Below are positions 1 through 8,491 of a stretch of 53,874 bases of DNA, one piece after another. How positions within the stretch are numbered: the stretch's first letter is position 1; the number at the start of each line of letters is the position of its first letter. The notes below the pieces were generated by a model. It was given only the letters and a program-made list of their open reading frames with translations. It made no database searches and had not been told where the DNA came from. The DNA is from a virus, in IMG/VR virus record IMGVR_UViG_3300031787_000162, positions 1-53,874 of that record; one strand, given 5' to 3'. The position numbers and the translations under genes are program-made.

Positions 1-3
1 GGG

Positions 4-48
4 GGTTTTTTCGTTTCCCTCTAATGGGGGATGATACCCCCAAAAACC
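4..48. repeat. GC-rich nested inverted repeat at left edge
   Basis: Five G (26-30) face five C (37-41) around a six-base loop, and GGTTTTT (4-10) can pair with AAAAACC (42-48) outside it. A further five-G run lies at 1-5. This is far richer in G+C than its surroundings. Neither strand has a U-tract directly after the hairpin, so it is not a standard terminator. It lies downstream of the leftward glycosyltransferase gene. Bases 1-134 hold no gene I can support. Confidence 0.4.
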
Positions 49-134
49 GGCGGTGGTGAAAAAAAAATAAGCACCCTCTATAACAATTGGCCGTTTTCTT
101 TTATGTTTGAAATAATTATGTTGTATCTAGATAT

Positions 135-1397
135 TTAGTTCCAATGAATATAATGTCTCAAATCTTTTTCATACTTATGTACTAAATTTAAATTGCTATC
201 TATTCCATAGATTATATATTTCATTGGTGTGTTGTCGCTATTACATAGTATATTAATACTATCATTATTAAAAATATGAGATCCACACATTTGAGAATAA
301 ATAATTTTTCTATGTAAACTAATTAAATCTAGCTTCACCAAACTAATTGCATCTATTTTTTTTATAAAAACTTCTTTATCAAATTCATTAATTTTGATTG
401 GTATTATTTTTCTAAAACCATTGTTCCACTCTATTTCAGAATCATAACTCACTGGTGGCTCTACTCCATGAATAGCACTTTGCTGTATTCTACGATTTTT
501 AAAATCAAATCCCCCATATTTTTCATAGTCCTGTATGGTTCTTTGATTCCCCAATCCATATATACCAAGATCTATACCATAGTCTTCTTCGCCTAGCAAT
601 TGTCGTATTCTTTTTTTACTTTCAATATCTCTTTCATTCCATGTTTTTTCTATTATTCCTTGTTCTTTATGAGCACTGTTATGATCGCCCCAATGCTTAA
701 TACTATTATTTCGTCCATAATAATGCCACACCAAATTAATATTAGGATGATATAAATCATAACCCATAGTAAAAGAACGCGCACTTAAAGCTATCTCATC
801 TCCTGCAAAATATAAGTTTGGATCATAGATATATTCTTTACAATGTAAACCAGTAGTAAAAAAATAATGACCGCTAACAAATCGTGCTCTAATTGGTCTC
901 TTAAGTTCTTCATCATTTGTTATTTGCATAGGATTAAACCATATAGTACCACTACTTTTAAAGTCTATTGGTAATATTTTGCATGGTTGATAGTTTAGAA
1001 TCTCGTTTGTATTAGCATCATACGAAGCAGCATATGATGTTAGTAGTGGTTTTTGAGATATTGGTAATAGAGAACTATACATCTTAATTAATTCTTCATC
1101 CCAATTTTGAGCAAATCTATGATGACTATCTAACTGAAGAGTAAAATCTTCATTCTCATATAAACTTTGAGTTAAGCTTCTGGCCCATCCTAGACCTTTA
1201 CTATTTTGCCAATCACAATCAATAATTCTAACATTTGATTGGTGAGCAAATTCGTCTATAGATTCTGTTTCATCTTTTTGCCACACTATTCCAAAAGTTA
1301 GTTGATGATTTTTGCTACTTTTATCAACTATATCTCTTAGTGTGGGTAATAATTCTCTATCTCTATAACTAGCTATTTGTATAAATATGCTACTCAT
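135..1397 (-). CDS. GlcNAc-type glycosyltransferase (GT-A fold)
   Basis: This 420-residue protein begins with the IFIQIASYRDREL type of N-terminus seen in the GlcNAc glycosyltransferase family (Pfam PF11397). Residues 88-95 contain LDSHHRF, which matches the metal-binding D-x-H motif of that family. Members transfer a sugar from a UDP-sugar; donor and acceptor cannot be read from the sequence here. It has no signal peptide or membrane segment, so it should act in the infected cell's cytoplasm. The ATG lies directly after the U-tract of a terminator-like hairpin (1398-1439) and has no Shine-Dalgarno site, which is unusual. It is separated from the other glycosyltransferases at 41-44 kb. Family assignment is fairly sure; the target is unknown. 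Confidence 0.8.
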   Translation of the reverse strand: MSSIFIQIASYRDRELLPTLRDIVDKSSKNHQLTFGIVWQKDETESIDEFAHQSNVRIIDCDWQNSKGLGWARSLTQSLYENEDFTLQLDSHHRFAQNWDEELIKMYSSLLPISQKPLLTSYAASYDANTNEILNYQPCKILPIDFKSSGTIWFNPMQITNDEELKRPIRARFVSGHYFFTTGLHCKEYIYDPNLYFAGDEIALSARSFTMGYDLYHPNINLVWHYYGRNNSIKHWGDHNSAHKEQGIIEKTWNERDIESKKRIRQLLGEEDYGIDLGIYGLGNQRTIQDYEKYGGFDFKNRRIQQSAIHGVEPPVSYDSEIEWNNGFRKIIPIKINEFDKEVFIKKIDAISLVKLDLISLHRKIIYSQMCGSHIFNNDSINILCNSDNTPMKYIIYGIDSNLNLVHKYEKDLRHYIHWN

Positions 1398-1439
1398 AAA
1401 ATAAAGTGGCCAAAGCTACCACTAATGATAGCTTTGACC
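1398..1439 (-). terminator. Terminator-like hairpin before the glycosyltransferase start
   Basis: On the minus strand, GGTCAAAGCTA pairs with TAGCTTTGGCC with one mismatch, followed by ACTTTATTTT. The stem is 1408-1418 with 1429-1439. The U-rich tail runs straight into the ATG of the glycosyltransferase gene. It would end transcripts of the upstream HTH gene or act as an attenuator for the glycosyltransferase. Confidence 0.6.
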
Positions 1440-1449
1440 AAAATATTGT

Positions 1450-1662
1450 TTAGTTATTAGTTGTGGCCTCAGTATTTTTACGTGGGCGACCTCGTTTTTT
1501 AGCTATGCCACTCTTTCGTCTTTGTCTGCGTACCATGCTTTGACTAACAATTTGACCAGTTATTTCTGTTAATTTAGCCGCAATATCTTTATCTAGCATT
1601 TCTTGATGATCTAGAATAAACTGAATATCTGTTTGGTTCCATTTTTTATATGTTTTGGTCAT
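1450..1662 (-). CDS. Small helix-turn-helix protein with AT-hook tail
   Basis: This 70-residue basic protein has an N-terminal half starting with KWNQTDIQFILDH and containing KDIAAKLTEITG, a pattern like the Myb/SANT-type helix-turn-helix proteins of phages. Residues 55-62 read KKRGRPRK, a classic AT-hook core (RGRP) that binds the minor groove of AT-rich DNA. The start is an ATG with GGTG six bases upstream. It is read from its own promoter (1709-1736), divergent from the virion operon, so it may regulate that intergenic region. DNA binding is a good inference; the regulatory target is speculation. Confidence 0.65.
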   Translation of the reverse strand: MTKTYKKWNQTDIQFILDHQEMLDKDIAAKLTEITGQIVSQSMVRRQRRKSGIAKKRGRPRKNTEATTNN

Positions 1663-1679
1663 AATTTCACCATTATCCT

Positions 1680-1706
1680 TTGCTTAGTGTAAAAAGTAAC
1701 TATAAT
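1680..1706 (+). promoter_or_regulatory. Sigma-70-like promoter for the plus-strand operon
   Basis: TTGCTT (1680-1685) and a perfect TATAAT (1701-1706) are separated by 15 bases, slightly shorter than the ideal 17. It faces the 51-residue gene at 1745 and the sigma factor. It overlaps the region of a promoter facing the other way. Confidence 0.45.
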
Positions 1707-1708
1707 AT

Positions 1709-1736
1709 ATTGTAAGCCATAATTTAAATAAGGCAA
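1709..1736 (-). promoter_or_regulatory. Divergent sigma-70-like promoter for the HTH gene
   Basis: Read on the minus strand, TTGCCT (1731-1736) and TACAAT (1709-1714) are 16 bases apart. It points at the HTH/AT-hook gene 47 bases downstream. The two divergent promoters interlock within 60 bases, so one bound protein could affect both. Confidence 0.4.
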
Positions 1737-1744
1737 GGTGAAAA

Positions 1745-1900
1745 ATGACTAATTCCAATAATTGTCCAATTTTTATAGATTCTACACTTAAGATAGTTGC
1801 TAGTGAGGATCTAAATATTCATCAAGATCTAGAGAATGAACAAGTAAATTTACCAATAGAAGAATTATTACATAATCAAGAACATGCGAAAAAAGAATGA
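1745..1900 (+). CDS. Small acidic protein upstream of the sigma factor (51 aa)
   Basis: I do not recognise this 51-residue protein. It starts at an ATG with AAGGTG six bases upstream, a good ribosome binding site, and its TGA lies 17 bases inside the sigma factor gene. It is acidic overall, with clusters such as EDLNIHQDLENEQ and PIEELLHNQEH predicted to be helical. The position and overlap suggest translational coupling to the sigma factor. A role as its partner or inhibitor is only a guess. Confidence 0.55.
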   Translation: MTNSNNCPIFIDSTLKIVASEDLNIHQDLENEQVNLPIEELLHNQEHAKKE

Positions 1901-2522
1901 CATTTTTAAAAGAAAAAAAATCAAAGAAGAAGATTTTTTAAAAGTTCTAGACACTATTAGCAAAAAATTAATATATAAATTTAAATTTGGATATCATGAT
2001 ATAGAGGATATGAAGCAACAAGCTGCTATTTTTGCTCTAGAAGGTTTAGAAAATTACGATAATAGTCGCCCACTAGAGAATTTCTTGTGGACCCACGTAC
2101 ATAATCGTTTATTTAATTTTAAAAGAGACAAATATTTTCGCCCAGATAATGTTTGTGTTACCTGTCCCTTTTATGATCCTAAAAATCTGAAATCAGATAA
2201 TCAGTGCGCCAAATTTAAAAATAAAAATGATTGTGATATTTATTCACAATGGCAAACCCGTAATCAAATTAAAAAAAATCTCATGCAACCCGTGCATATT
2301 GAAAATGATAACTCTACCTCACACACATCCACAGACTTCACCAATTTATTATCTAACGTAGAAATTTTATCCTTAATAGAAAATAATCTATCAATTCAAT
2401 ATAGAGAAACATACTTAAGACTAAAGGGCGGTGGTAAAGTAAACAAACAAGATTTACTCAAACTAAGAGATCATATATCACATATTCTGCACAATTTTAA
2501 TATAAATATGGATAATTTATGA
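1884..2522 (+). CDS. Phage RNA polymerase sigma factor with Cys cluster
   Basis: This 212-residue protein has a sigma region 2 pattern at about residues 36-86: HDIEDMKQQAAIFALEG, then NFLWTHVHNRLFNFKRD. This region binds core polymerase and the -10 element in the sigma-70 family. The C-terminal 50 residues look like a degenerate region 4. Between them lie four cysteines (C91, C94, C108, C117) that could bind zinc. The size is similar to T4 gp55, a late sigma, but I see no detailed match. It overlaps the small protein upstream by 17 bases and the next gene by ATGA. Its place at the head of the virion operon suggests late-gene control. Sigma identity is likely; the role is inferred. Confidence 0.7.
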   Translation: MRKKNDIFKRKKIKEEDFLKVLDTISKKLIYKFKFGYHDIEDMKQQAAIFALEGLENYDNSRPLENFLWTHVHNRLFNFKRDKYFRPDNVCVTCPFYDPKNLKSDNQCAKFKNKNDCDIYSQWQTRNQIKKNLMQPVHIENDNSTSHTSTDFTNLLSNVEILSLIENNLSIQYRETYLRLKGGGKVNKQDLLKLRDHISHILHNFNINMDNL

Positions 2523-3334
2523 GTAGTAAAAAACGTGGCCAACTTAGTTTAGATGAAGAAAAATTTATTAGAGATAATATTAATACTTTATCTATACAGC
2601 AAATAGCCGATAAAATTAATCGTAATTTAGCTCCGGTACAAAGATATATTACAGAAAATAGACTTCTAGAAGATAGTGAAGTTTTAAATGATGAAACATA
2701 TCTTAAGCATAAATTACATAGTAAAACATTTTGGCAAGAAATTAAAAAACAATTTGATAATGATAGTGGAGAATTAGAATATTTTGAAAGCATATGGATT
2801 AATCTTATTCGTCAATTTAGAGAAGACGTATTACCAGCGGAGGAACTTCAAATCAAACAATTTATTACTATTGATATTCTTATTAATCGTAGCATGAAAG
2901 AACGCAAAAGACACATTTCAGAAACGGAAAAATTACAAAAAGAAGTAGATAAAATTTATGCATTACCAGAAGATCAAAGAGATATACCAAGACTAACTAA
3001 TTTAGAAACACAATTAAGTTTTGCTCGTAATAGTATCGCTAATTATACTAATGAATATACTAAATTATTAAACGAACAACAAAAAATTAGTAAAGATCTT
3101 AAGGCCACCAGAGAACAGCGTATTAAACGAATAGAAGACGGCAAAAGTAGTTGGGTTGGATTAATACGCATGTTAGAAGATGAAGAAATTAGGGAAAAAG
3201 AGGGTCGAGAAATGGAAATTATCAGGATGGCAACTGAAAAATCAGTTCAAGGATTGGAGCAATATCATGAGTTTGCAGACAAAACTGTAGATAGACCATT
3301 CTTGACACCAGAAAGTGTGATTTTAGATTCTTAG
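2519..3334 (+). CDS. Probable terminase small subunit (HTH plus coiled coil)
   Basis: This 271-residue protein has an N-terminal helix-turn-helix at about residues 8-48 (LDEEKFIRDNI, then IQQIADKINR). A long charged helical or coiled-coil region follows at about 120-215, including LKATREQRIKRIEDG. DNA-binding HTH plus oligomerising helices is the usual plan of small terminase subunits, which recognise the packaging site and feed DNA to TerL. The gene lies two genes upstream of the large terminase. It overlaps the sigma factor stop by ATGA. A transcription regulator is the main alternative, and no clear family motif settles this. Confidence 0.55.
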   Translation: MSSKKRGQLSLDEEKFIRDNINTLSIQQIADKINRNLAPVQRYITENRLLEDSEVLNDETYLKHKLHSKTFWQEIKKQFDNDSGELEYFESIWINLIRQFREDVLPAEELQIKQFITIDILINRSMKERKRHISETEKLQKEVDKIYALPEDQRDIPRLTNLETQLSFARNSIANYTNEYTKLLNEQQKISKDLKATREQRIKRIEDGKSSWVGLIRMLEDEEIREKEGREMEIIRMATEKSVQGLEQYHEFADKTVDRPFLTPESVILDS

Positions 3335-3484
3335 ATTCAGCATAAAATTTATTTTTAAGACTATTAGCAATTAGAAAAATTAAATATGAATATTATTTTA
3401 TTAGTATAAATAATTAGGCCACAGATCAAATTGCAGTAATTTGACTTGCCATTACTACTATTATTCCTACATCTGCATAATATT

Positions 3485-3748
3485 ATGTTCCGAAACTTTA
3501 AAGATCCTCAATATACTCAATGGCGTAAAAGTGTCTATCAAAGAGATAATTTTAAATGCCAATGGCCAAATTGCAATCAAAAACAAAAACTTAATGCACA
3601 CCATATAAAAAATTGGGCTAATTTTCCTGGTTTAAGATTTGTAATAGATAATGGAATTACTTTATGTAAATATCATCATGATATGATTAAAGGATTAGAA
3701 GAAACTTATGCTTCTACATTTATGAGAATTATAGCGAGCAAAAAATGA
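3485..3748 (+). CDS. HNH endonuclease beside the terminase genes
   Basis: This 87-residue protein carries C-x4-C (CQWPNC), then NAHHIKNW, then DNGITLCKYHHD, the three parts of an HNH nuclease with its zinc site. The HH pair and the final H would be catalytic and metal ligands. I chose the ATG at 3485; an in-frame TTG at 3446 would add only a Leu-rich stretch atypical of the family. Neither start has a clear Shine-Dalgarno site. HNH proteins next to terminases are established parts of packaging machines in HK97-like phages. The stop overlaps the ERCC4 gene by ATGA. Bases 3335-3484 upstream hold only AT-rich DNA and a weak hairpin. Confidence 0.85.
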   Translation: MFRNFKDPQYTQWRKSVYQRDNFKCQWPNCNQKQKLNAHHIKNWANFPGLRFVIDNGITLCKYHHDMIKGLEETYASTFMRIIASKK

Positions 3749-4221
3749 ATACAGAAGATAATTTTACCATTATAATAGATACTAGAGAACAGCACCCATG
3801 GCATTTTCCATATCACTCTAAAGCTAATCGTAAATTAGATACTGGTGATTATAGTATAGACGGCTTAGAAAATATATTATGTATTGAAAGAAAAAATGGT
3901 ATAGCAGAAATTGCAAATAATATGACAGAGCCCAGATTTAAAGATGTTATTGAGAGGATGAAAACATATAAACATGCATATATTCTTATAGAATGTAACT
4001 ATGAACAAATGATGAACTATCCAGTAGGATCAGACGTTCCTAAAAAAGCTTGGTCAAAAATTAGAATTAGTCCAGCATTTATACTAAAATTTCTTACGGA
4101 ACTTTCTGTGCATCATAATATACATGTTATTTTTTGTAGTAATCCTGAATGGGCTGAAAAAACAGCATTATCTATAATGAAGAGAGTATATAAGTTATAT
4201 GAGCCAAAAAATTCAAAATAA
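3745..4221 (+). CDS. ERCC4/XPF-type nuclease
   Basis: This 158-residue protein shows the ERCC4 nuclease signature: DTREQ (12-16), LDTGDYS (31-37) and IERK (47-50), matching the D...GDY...ERKxxxD active site of XPF/Mus81 nucleases. It consists of the nuclease domain only, without a helicase or helix-hairpin-helix tail. Family enzymes cut flaps and branched DNA near single/double-strand junctions. It sits between the HNH gene and the large terminase, overlapping the former by ATGA and the latter by 23 bases. A role in clearing branches from concatemers before packaging is inferred. The family call is strong. Confidence 0.85.
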   Translation: MNTEDNFTIIIDTREQHPWHFPYHSKANRKLDTGDYSIDGLENILCIERKNGIAEIANNMTEPRFKDVIERMKTYKHAYILIECNYEQMMNYPVGSDVPKKAWSKIRISPAFILKFLTELSVHHNIHVIFCSNPEWAEKTALSIMKRVYKLYEPKNSK

Positions 4222-6241
4222 ACACGCTTTTGAAGACGCCTGGTTAAATCTTGGCGACTTGTCAAAAATTATTATACCTAAAAATCTTATGATTAATAGG
4301 GTTAAAAGCGATATTGAAAATCCAGACCTTCATTTATTAAGACTAATGAGGAATCCAAAATATTTTGGTATGACTGTTAAATTATTATTTGGTATAGAAT
4401 TACATCCAATACAGATTGCTATTTTGCAAGAATTTTGGGTTAGACCATTTCCAATGTATATAGCCAGCCGTGGCTGGGGTAAAAGTTTTCTTTTAGCCTT
4501 ATATTCAGTATTAAAATGTATATTTTTTCCAGGTACAAAAATTGTTATTGTCGGTGCTGCATTTAGACAGAGTAAATTAGTTTTTGAATATATGGAAAAC
4601 ATTTGGAGATCTAGTTCTATATTAAGAAGTATTTTTAATGGTAATGATGATGGACCAAGACGAGACGTAGACAGATGTACAATGAGATTAGGAGAAAGCT
4701 GGGCAATAGCGATTCCAATGGGCGATGGTAGTAAAATTAGAGGTTTAAGAGCACATATTATTATTGCAGACGAATTTGCCTCTATTAGTCCAGATATTTA
4801 TGAAACGGTTGTGTCGGGTTTCGCCGCTGTAAGTGCAAGCCCTATTCAAAATGTAAAAGAAGAAGCTAAGAAAAAAGCGATGAGAGATGCTGGTCTATGG
4901 AATGATGAATTAGAAACATTAGAATATAAAATGGGCAATCAGGCTATTATTAGCGGCACAGCAGATTATGCCTTTAAACATTTTGCAAGTTATTGGAGAA
5001 GATATAAGGCTATTATAGAAAGTCGTGGAGATACTAGAAAATTAGAAGAAATATTTAAAGGAGAAATACCAAGTAGTTTTAATTGGAAAGATTATAGCAT
5101 TATTCGTATTCCATATGAGCTTATTCCACTAGGATTCATGGATGATAAACAAGTTAGTAGAGCTAAAGCTACTATTCATACTGGTATATATAATATGGAA
5201 TATGCAGCATGTTTTACTGCTGATAGTGATGGTTTTTTTAAAAGAAGCCTAATAGAAAGTTGTGTAACAGATGAAGATAAAAATATTATACTGCCCAGTA
5301 GTGGTAAAATTGTTTTTGATCCAGTAATTAAAGGAGATAGTACTAAGCAGTATGTATATGGTGTAGACCCAGCATCAGAACAAGATAATTTTAGTATTGT
5401 CATTTTAGAACTACATAAAGACCATAGCAGGGTTGTTTATTGTTGGACTACTAATCGATCTAATTTTAAAGAAAGACAAAAAACAGGATTAGTACAAGAA
5501 CATGATTTCTATAGTTTCTGTGCAAGAAAAATTAGAAGTTTAATGAATTATTTTCCTCCAATAAGAATAGGTATGGATGCACAAGGTGGCGGAGTTGCTA
5601 TTGAGGAAGCATTACACGATCCACAAAATCTGTCTGATGGAGAAAAATTAATTTGGCCTATTATTAATTTTGATAAATCTAAAGATACTGATATACAGCC
5701 AGGACTACACATATTAGAACTGATTCAATTTGCTAGAGCGGAATGGACAGCTCAAGCGAATCATGGATTACGCAAAGACTTAGAGGATAAAGCATTACTT
5801 TTTCCAAGATTTGATAATCTTACACTCGGACTAACATTGGAAATGGAAGGTAAAGATATTTTAAATACAGATTTAACTAATCCTTTATACGATAGTTTAA
5901 GCGAATGTATTTTAGAAATCGAAGAACTAAAAAACGAATTAACTACCATAGTAATGACTCATACAAGCGGAGCTTCTGGTTCTAGAGACAGATGGGACAC
6001 TCCAGAAGTTAAAACCGCAAATGGCAAAAAGGGTAGATTAAGAAAAGACCGATATAGTGCTTTAGTTATAGCCAATATGTTAGCTAGACAAATGAATAGG
6101 ACTTTATCTGGTCCAGAATATAATTTAATTGGTGGAACTACCAAAGATGTTGGTAAAATAACTGGTCAACTTTATAAAGGGCCAGAATGGTTTACGTCTG
6201 CTGCTAATGAAGAAGGTATATATGGTGGCATATATAGATAA
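4199..6241 (+). CDS. Terminase large subunit
   Basis: This 680-residue packaging motor has an N-terminal ATPase: Walker A-like ASRGWGKSF (about 89-97) and Walker B IIIADE (about 186-192). The C-terminal RNase H-like nuclease shows YGVDPASEQDNF (about 384-396), RIGMDAQGGG (about 456-465) and KDRYSAL (about 614), giving the expected acidic residues. It pumps DNA into the prohead and cuts the concatemer. The ATG lies inside the end of the ERCC4 gene, with a 23-base overlap. Length is within the family range. Portal and protease follow directly. Confidence 0.96.
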   Translation: MSQKIQNKHAFEDAWLNLGDLSKIIIPKNLMINRVKSDIENPDLHLLRLMRNPKYFGMTVKLLFGIELHPIQIAILQEFWVRPFPMYIASRGWGKSFLLALYSVLKCIFFPGTKIVIVGAAFRQSKLVFEYMENIWRSSSILRSIFNGNDDGPRRDVDRCTMRLGESWAIAIPMGDGSKIRGLRAHIIIADEFASISPDIYETVVSGFAAVSASPIQNVKEEAKKKAMRDAGLWNDELETLEYKMGNQAIISGTADYAFKHFASYWRRYKAIIESRGDTRKLEEIFKGEIPSSFNWKDYSIIRIPYELIPLGFMDDKQVSRAKATIHTGIYNMEYAACFTADSDGFFKRSLIESCVTDEDKNIILPSSGKIVFDPVIKGDSTKQYVYGVDPASEQDNFSIVILELHKDHSRVVYCWTTNRSNFKERQKTGLVQEHDFYSFCARKIRSLMNYFPPIRIGMDAQGGGVAIEEALHDPQNLSDGEKLIWPIINFDKSKDTDIQPGLHILELIQFARAEWTAQANHGLRKDLEDKALLFPRFDNLTLGLTLEMEGKDILNTDLTNPLYDSLSECILEIEELKNELTTIVMTHTSGASGSRDRWDTPEVKTANGKKGRLRKDRYSALVIANMLARQMNRTLSGPEYNLIGGTTKDVGKITGQLYKGPEWFTSAANEEGIYGGIYR

Positions 6242-6243
6242 TA

Positions 6244-6261
6244 TTGGTGTATTATCAGTTA
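6244..6261 (+). promoter_or_regulatory. Copy 1 of an 18-base motif repeated before portal and tail tube
   Basis: TTGGTGTATTATCAGTTA here matches 16 of 18 bases of 15710-15727. Both copies directly follow a stop codon and precede a virion gene start by about 30-40 bases. It may be a phage promoter element or another leader signal. Confidence 0.35.
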
Positions 6262-6300
6262 ATAGAATTACAATACAATTACAAATATATTAAAAAAAAT

Positions 6301-8472
6301 ATGGCTAAAAAATATCCAAAAAGTGACGCAATTCATGATGCTCAAATTTCAAATGAAAATGCTTATGTCACGTGGGGAGAAGACCTAAGCAGCAAAGAAA
6401 AAGCTCTACAAGAATCTTCATTATCATTATCAGAATTTAATGGTATAGAGAGATCTTCTGCAAGAAGAACCAGATTAGATTTTTCTAATTTAGATACCAA
6501 TGTTAGCGGAAGACCAGGATTAACCAAAAAAGACTATTACGCTTTTAGGCCAGAAGAGGCTATACCAAATAAGGTTAAAGAAATCATTAGATCCGCTGAT
6601 GATATTTATCAAAGAGTGGGTTTGGTTAAAAATGTTATCGATCTTATGGGAGATTTTGCTAGCCAAGGCATTAGAATTGTACATCCAAACAAAAGAATTG
6701 AAAGATTTTTTAAGGCTTGGTTTAAAAAAATTAATGCAAAGGATAGAAGTGAAAGATTTTTAAATAATATTTATCGTACTGGTAATGTTGTAATTAATAG
6801 GCAGACAGCTAAATTAAATAATAAAATTATAGATAAGATGTATAGAGCAACAGCTTCTGCTGATATTATGGATCCAGAAACTGGAGATATTGAATTAGCT
6901 AAAAAAGAAATACCATGGAGATATACATTTATAGATCCAGTTTATGTGGAAGTAATAGGTGGATCTTTATCGGCATTTTCGAATAAGAAATTTTACGGAG
7001 TAATATTGCCGTCACATATAAGAAAAGTTATTAATAATCCAAAAAATGATACGGAAAAAGAAATTATTCAACAATTACCTACTGATATAATTGAAGCAGC
7101 TAAAACCAGAAAACCATATCTATTAAATCCAGATAAAACAATTGTTTATCATTATAAAAAAGACGATTGGCAAATTTGGGCATTTCCTATGATTTATGCA
7201 ATCATGGATGATATTACTATTATTGAAAAGCTAAAATTAGCTGATATGTGCGCTTTAGATGGTGCTGTATCTAATATTAGAATCTTTAAACTTGGCAGCC
7301 TTGAACATAAAATTGCTCCAACAAAAGCAGCCGCTTCAAAACTATCCGCAATATTAAGTAATAATGTTGGTGGTGGTACAATGGATTTGGTTTGGGGTCC
7401 AGATATCGAATTATTAGAAAGTAATACTAATGTACATCAATTTCTTGGAGAAGGTAAATATATACCGCATTTAAATAGTGTATATGCTGGATTAGGTATT
7501 CCTCCAACGCTTACTGGTACATTTGGAGCTTCTGGTACTACCAATAATTTCATTAGTCTAAAAACACTAACCCAGAGACTTCAGTATGGTAGAGATGTAT
7601 TAGTTAATTTTTGGGAAAAAGAAATAGAACTAGTACAAAAATCTATGGGATTCAAATATCCTGCTAAAATAGAGTTTGATAGAATGGATCTAAGTAATGA
7701 AGATGCTGAGAAGGCATTGTTAATACAACTCGCTGATCGAAATATTATTAGTGATGAATTAATTCAAATGAAATTTGGTATAGATCCAAATATGGAAAAA
7801 TTTAGACTTAATAGAGAAAGTAGAGACAGGAATTCAGAAAGAATGGTACAAAAGGCCGGGCCATATTATGATGCTAATTTTGAGAATAATCTTAAAAAGA
7901 TAGCACTACAACTTGGTATTGCCACGCCAAGTCAAGTTGGTTTGGATCTAGAACCTAATAAACGAGGAGAAAAAAACGCTATTCAAATGAAATCAGAATT
8001 TCCACCAGCATCTAAAATTGGAACAAGTTCTGGCCCAATTGGAGTTTCTGGTCAAGGAAGACCCAAAAATAGTCGAGATAGTAAACAAAGAAAAGAAAGA
8101 GATTTTGCTCCAAGAACTGGTGCTTCTTTAGCCGTATGGGCAAATGATGCTCAAGAAAAAATTAGTCAAATATTAAATCCTATAATGTTAGAATTTTATA
8201 ATAAAGATAACTTAAGAAAATTATCGGCTAAGGAATCATTTGAGTTAGATAATCTTAAAACTAAAATTTTATTAAATACTCAACCTAATATTAATATTGA
8301 CGAAAATTATATTAATAAAACTATTTCTAGTATTGATACAGATATTATAACCCATAAACTTAATGGTTTAAATTATTGGATTAAAAATATTAGTAATGAA
8401 TTAAATAAACAACTAACAAATGAAGAAATCAAATTAATTAAATCATCATTTTATGCATCGGTGTATGAATAA
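6301..8472 (+). CDS. Portal protein
   Basis: This 723-residue protein is the expected dodecameric portal that connects head and neck and through which DNA passes. The stretch from YRTGNVVINRQTAK through the GIPPTLTGTFGASGTTNNF region and the following long helix is typical of large phage portals. It has a charged, probably disordered segment near RGRPKNSRDSKQRKERDF and a C-terminal helical extension. I chose the ATG at 6301; an in-frame TTG at 6244 falls within the repeated 18-base motif and adds an atypical hydrophobic leader. There is no clear Shine-Dalgarno site. It lies between TerL and the prohead protease, as expected. Confidence 0.9.
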   Translation: MAKKYPKSDAIHDAQISNENAYVTWGEDLSSKEKALQESSLSLSEFNGIERSSARRTRLDFSNLDTNVSGRPGLTKKDYYAFRPEEAIPNKVKEIIRSADDIYQRVGLVKNVIDLMGDFASQGIRIVHPNKRIERFFKAWFKKINAKDRSERFLNNIYRTGNVVINRQTAKLNNKIIDKMYRATASADIMDPETGDIELAKKEIPWRYTFIDPVYVEVIGGSLSAFSNKKFYGVILPSHIRKVINNPKNDTEKEIIQQLPTDIIEAAKTRKPYLLNPDKTIVYHYKKDDWQIWAFPMIYAIMDDITIIEKLKLADMCALDGAVSNIRIFKLGSLEHKIAPTKAAASKLSAILSNNVGGGTMDLVWGPDIELLESNTNVHQFLGEGKYIPHLNSVYAGLGIPPTLTGTFGASGTTNNFISLKTLTQRLQYGRDVLVNFWEKEIELVQKSMGFKYPAKIEFDRMDLSNEDAEKALLIQLADRNIISDELIQMKFGIDPNMEKFRLNRESRDRNSERMVQKAGPYYDANFENNLKKIALQLGIATPSQVGLDLEPNKRGEKNAIQMKSEFPPASKIGTSSGPIGVSGQGRPKNSRDSKQRKERDFAPRTGASLAVWANDAQEKISQILNPIMLEFYNKDNLRKLSAKESFELDNLKTKILLNTQPNINIDENYINKTISSIDTDIITHKLNGLNYWIKNISNELNKQLTNEEIKLIKSSFYASVYE

Positions 8473-8491
8473 TTATTAAAGAGGTATAAAT

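Noticed and set aside
3405-3412. TATAAATA, the T4 late promoter sequence, upstream of the HNH gene
   Set aside because: In DNA this AT-rich the octamer is expected many times by chance, and other copies overlap start codons, so it is not evidence of a T4-like late promoter.
3426-3444. Hairpin TCAAATT-GCAGT-AATTTGA as a terminator
   Set aside because: The stem has one G-C pair only and no U-tract follows.
3446-3484. TTG start giving the HNH protein a Leu-rich leader resembling a signal peptide
   Set aside because: The HNH core starts after the ATG at 3485 and a secreted HNH nuclease makes no sense beside the terminase.
6244-6300. TTG start extending the portal protein by 19 residues
   Set aside because: The extension lies over the repeated 18-base motif, encodes an atypical leader and has no better ribosome site.
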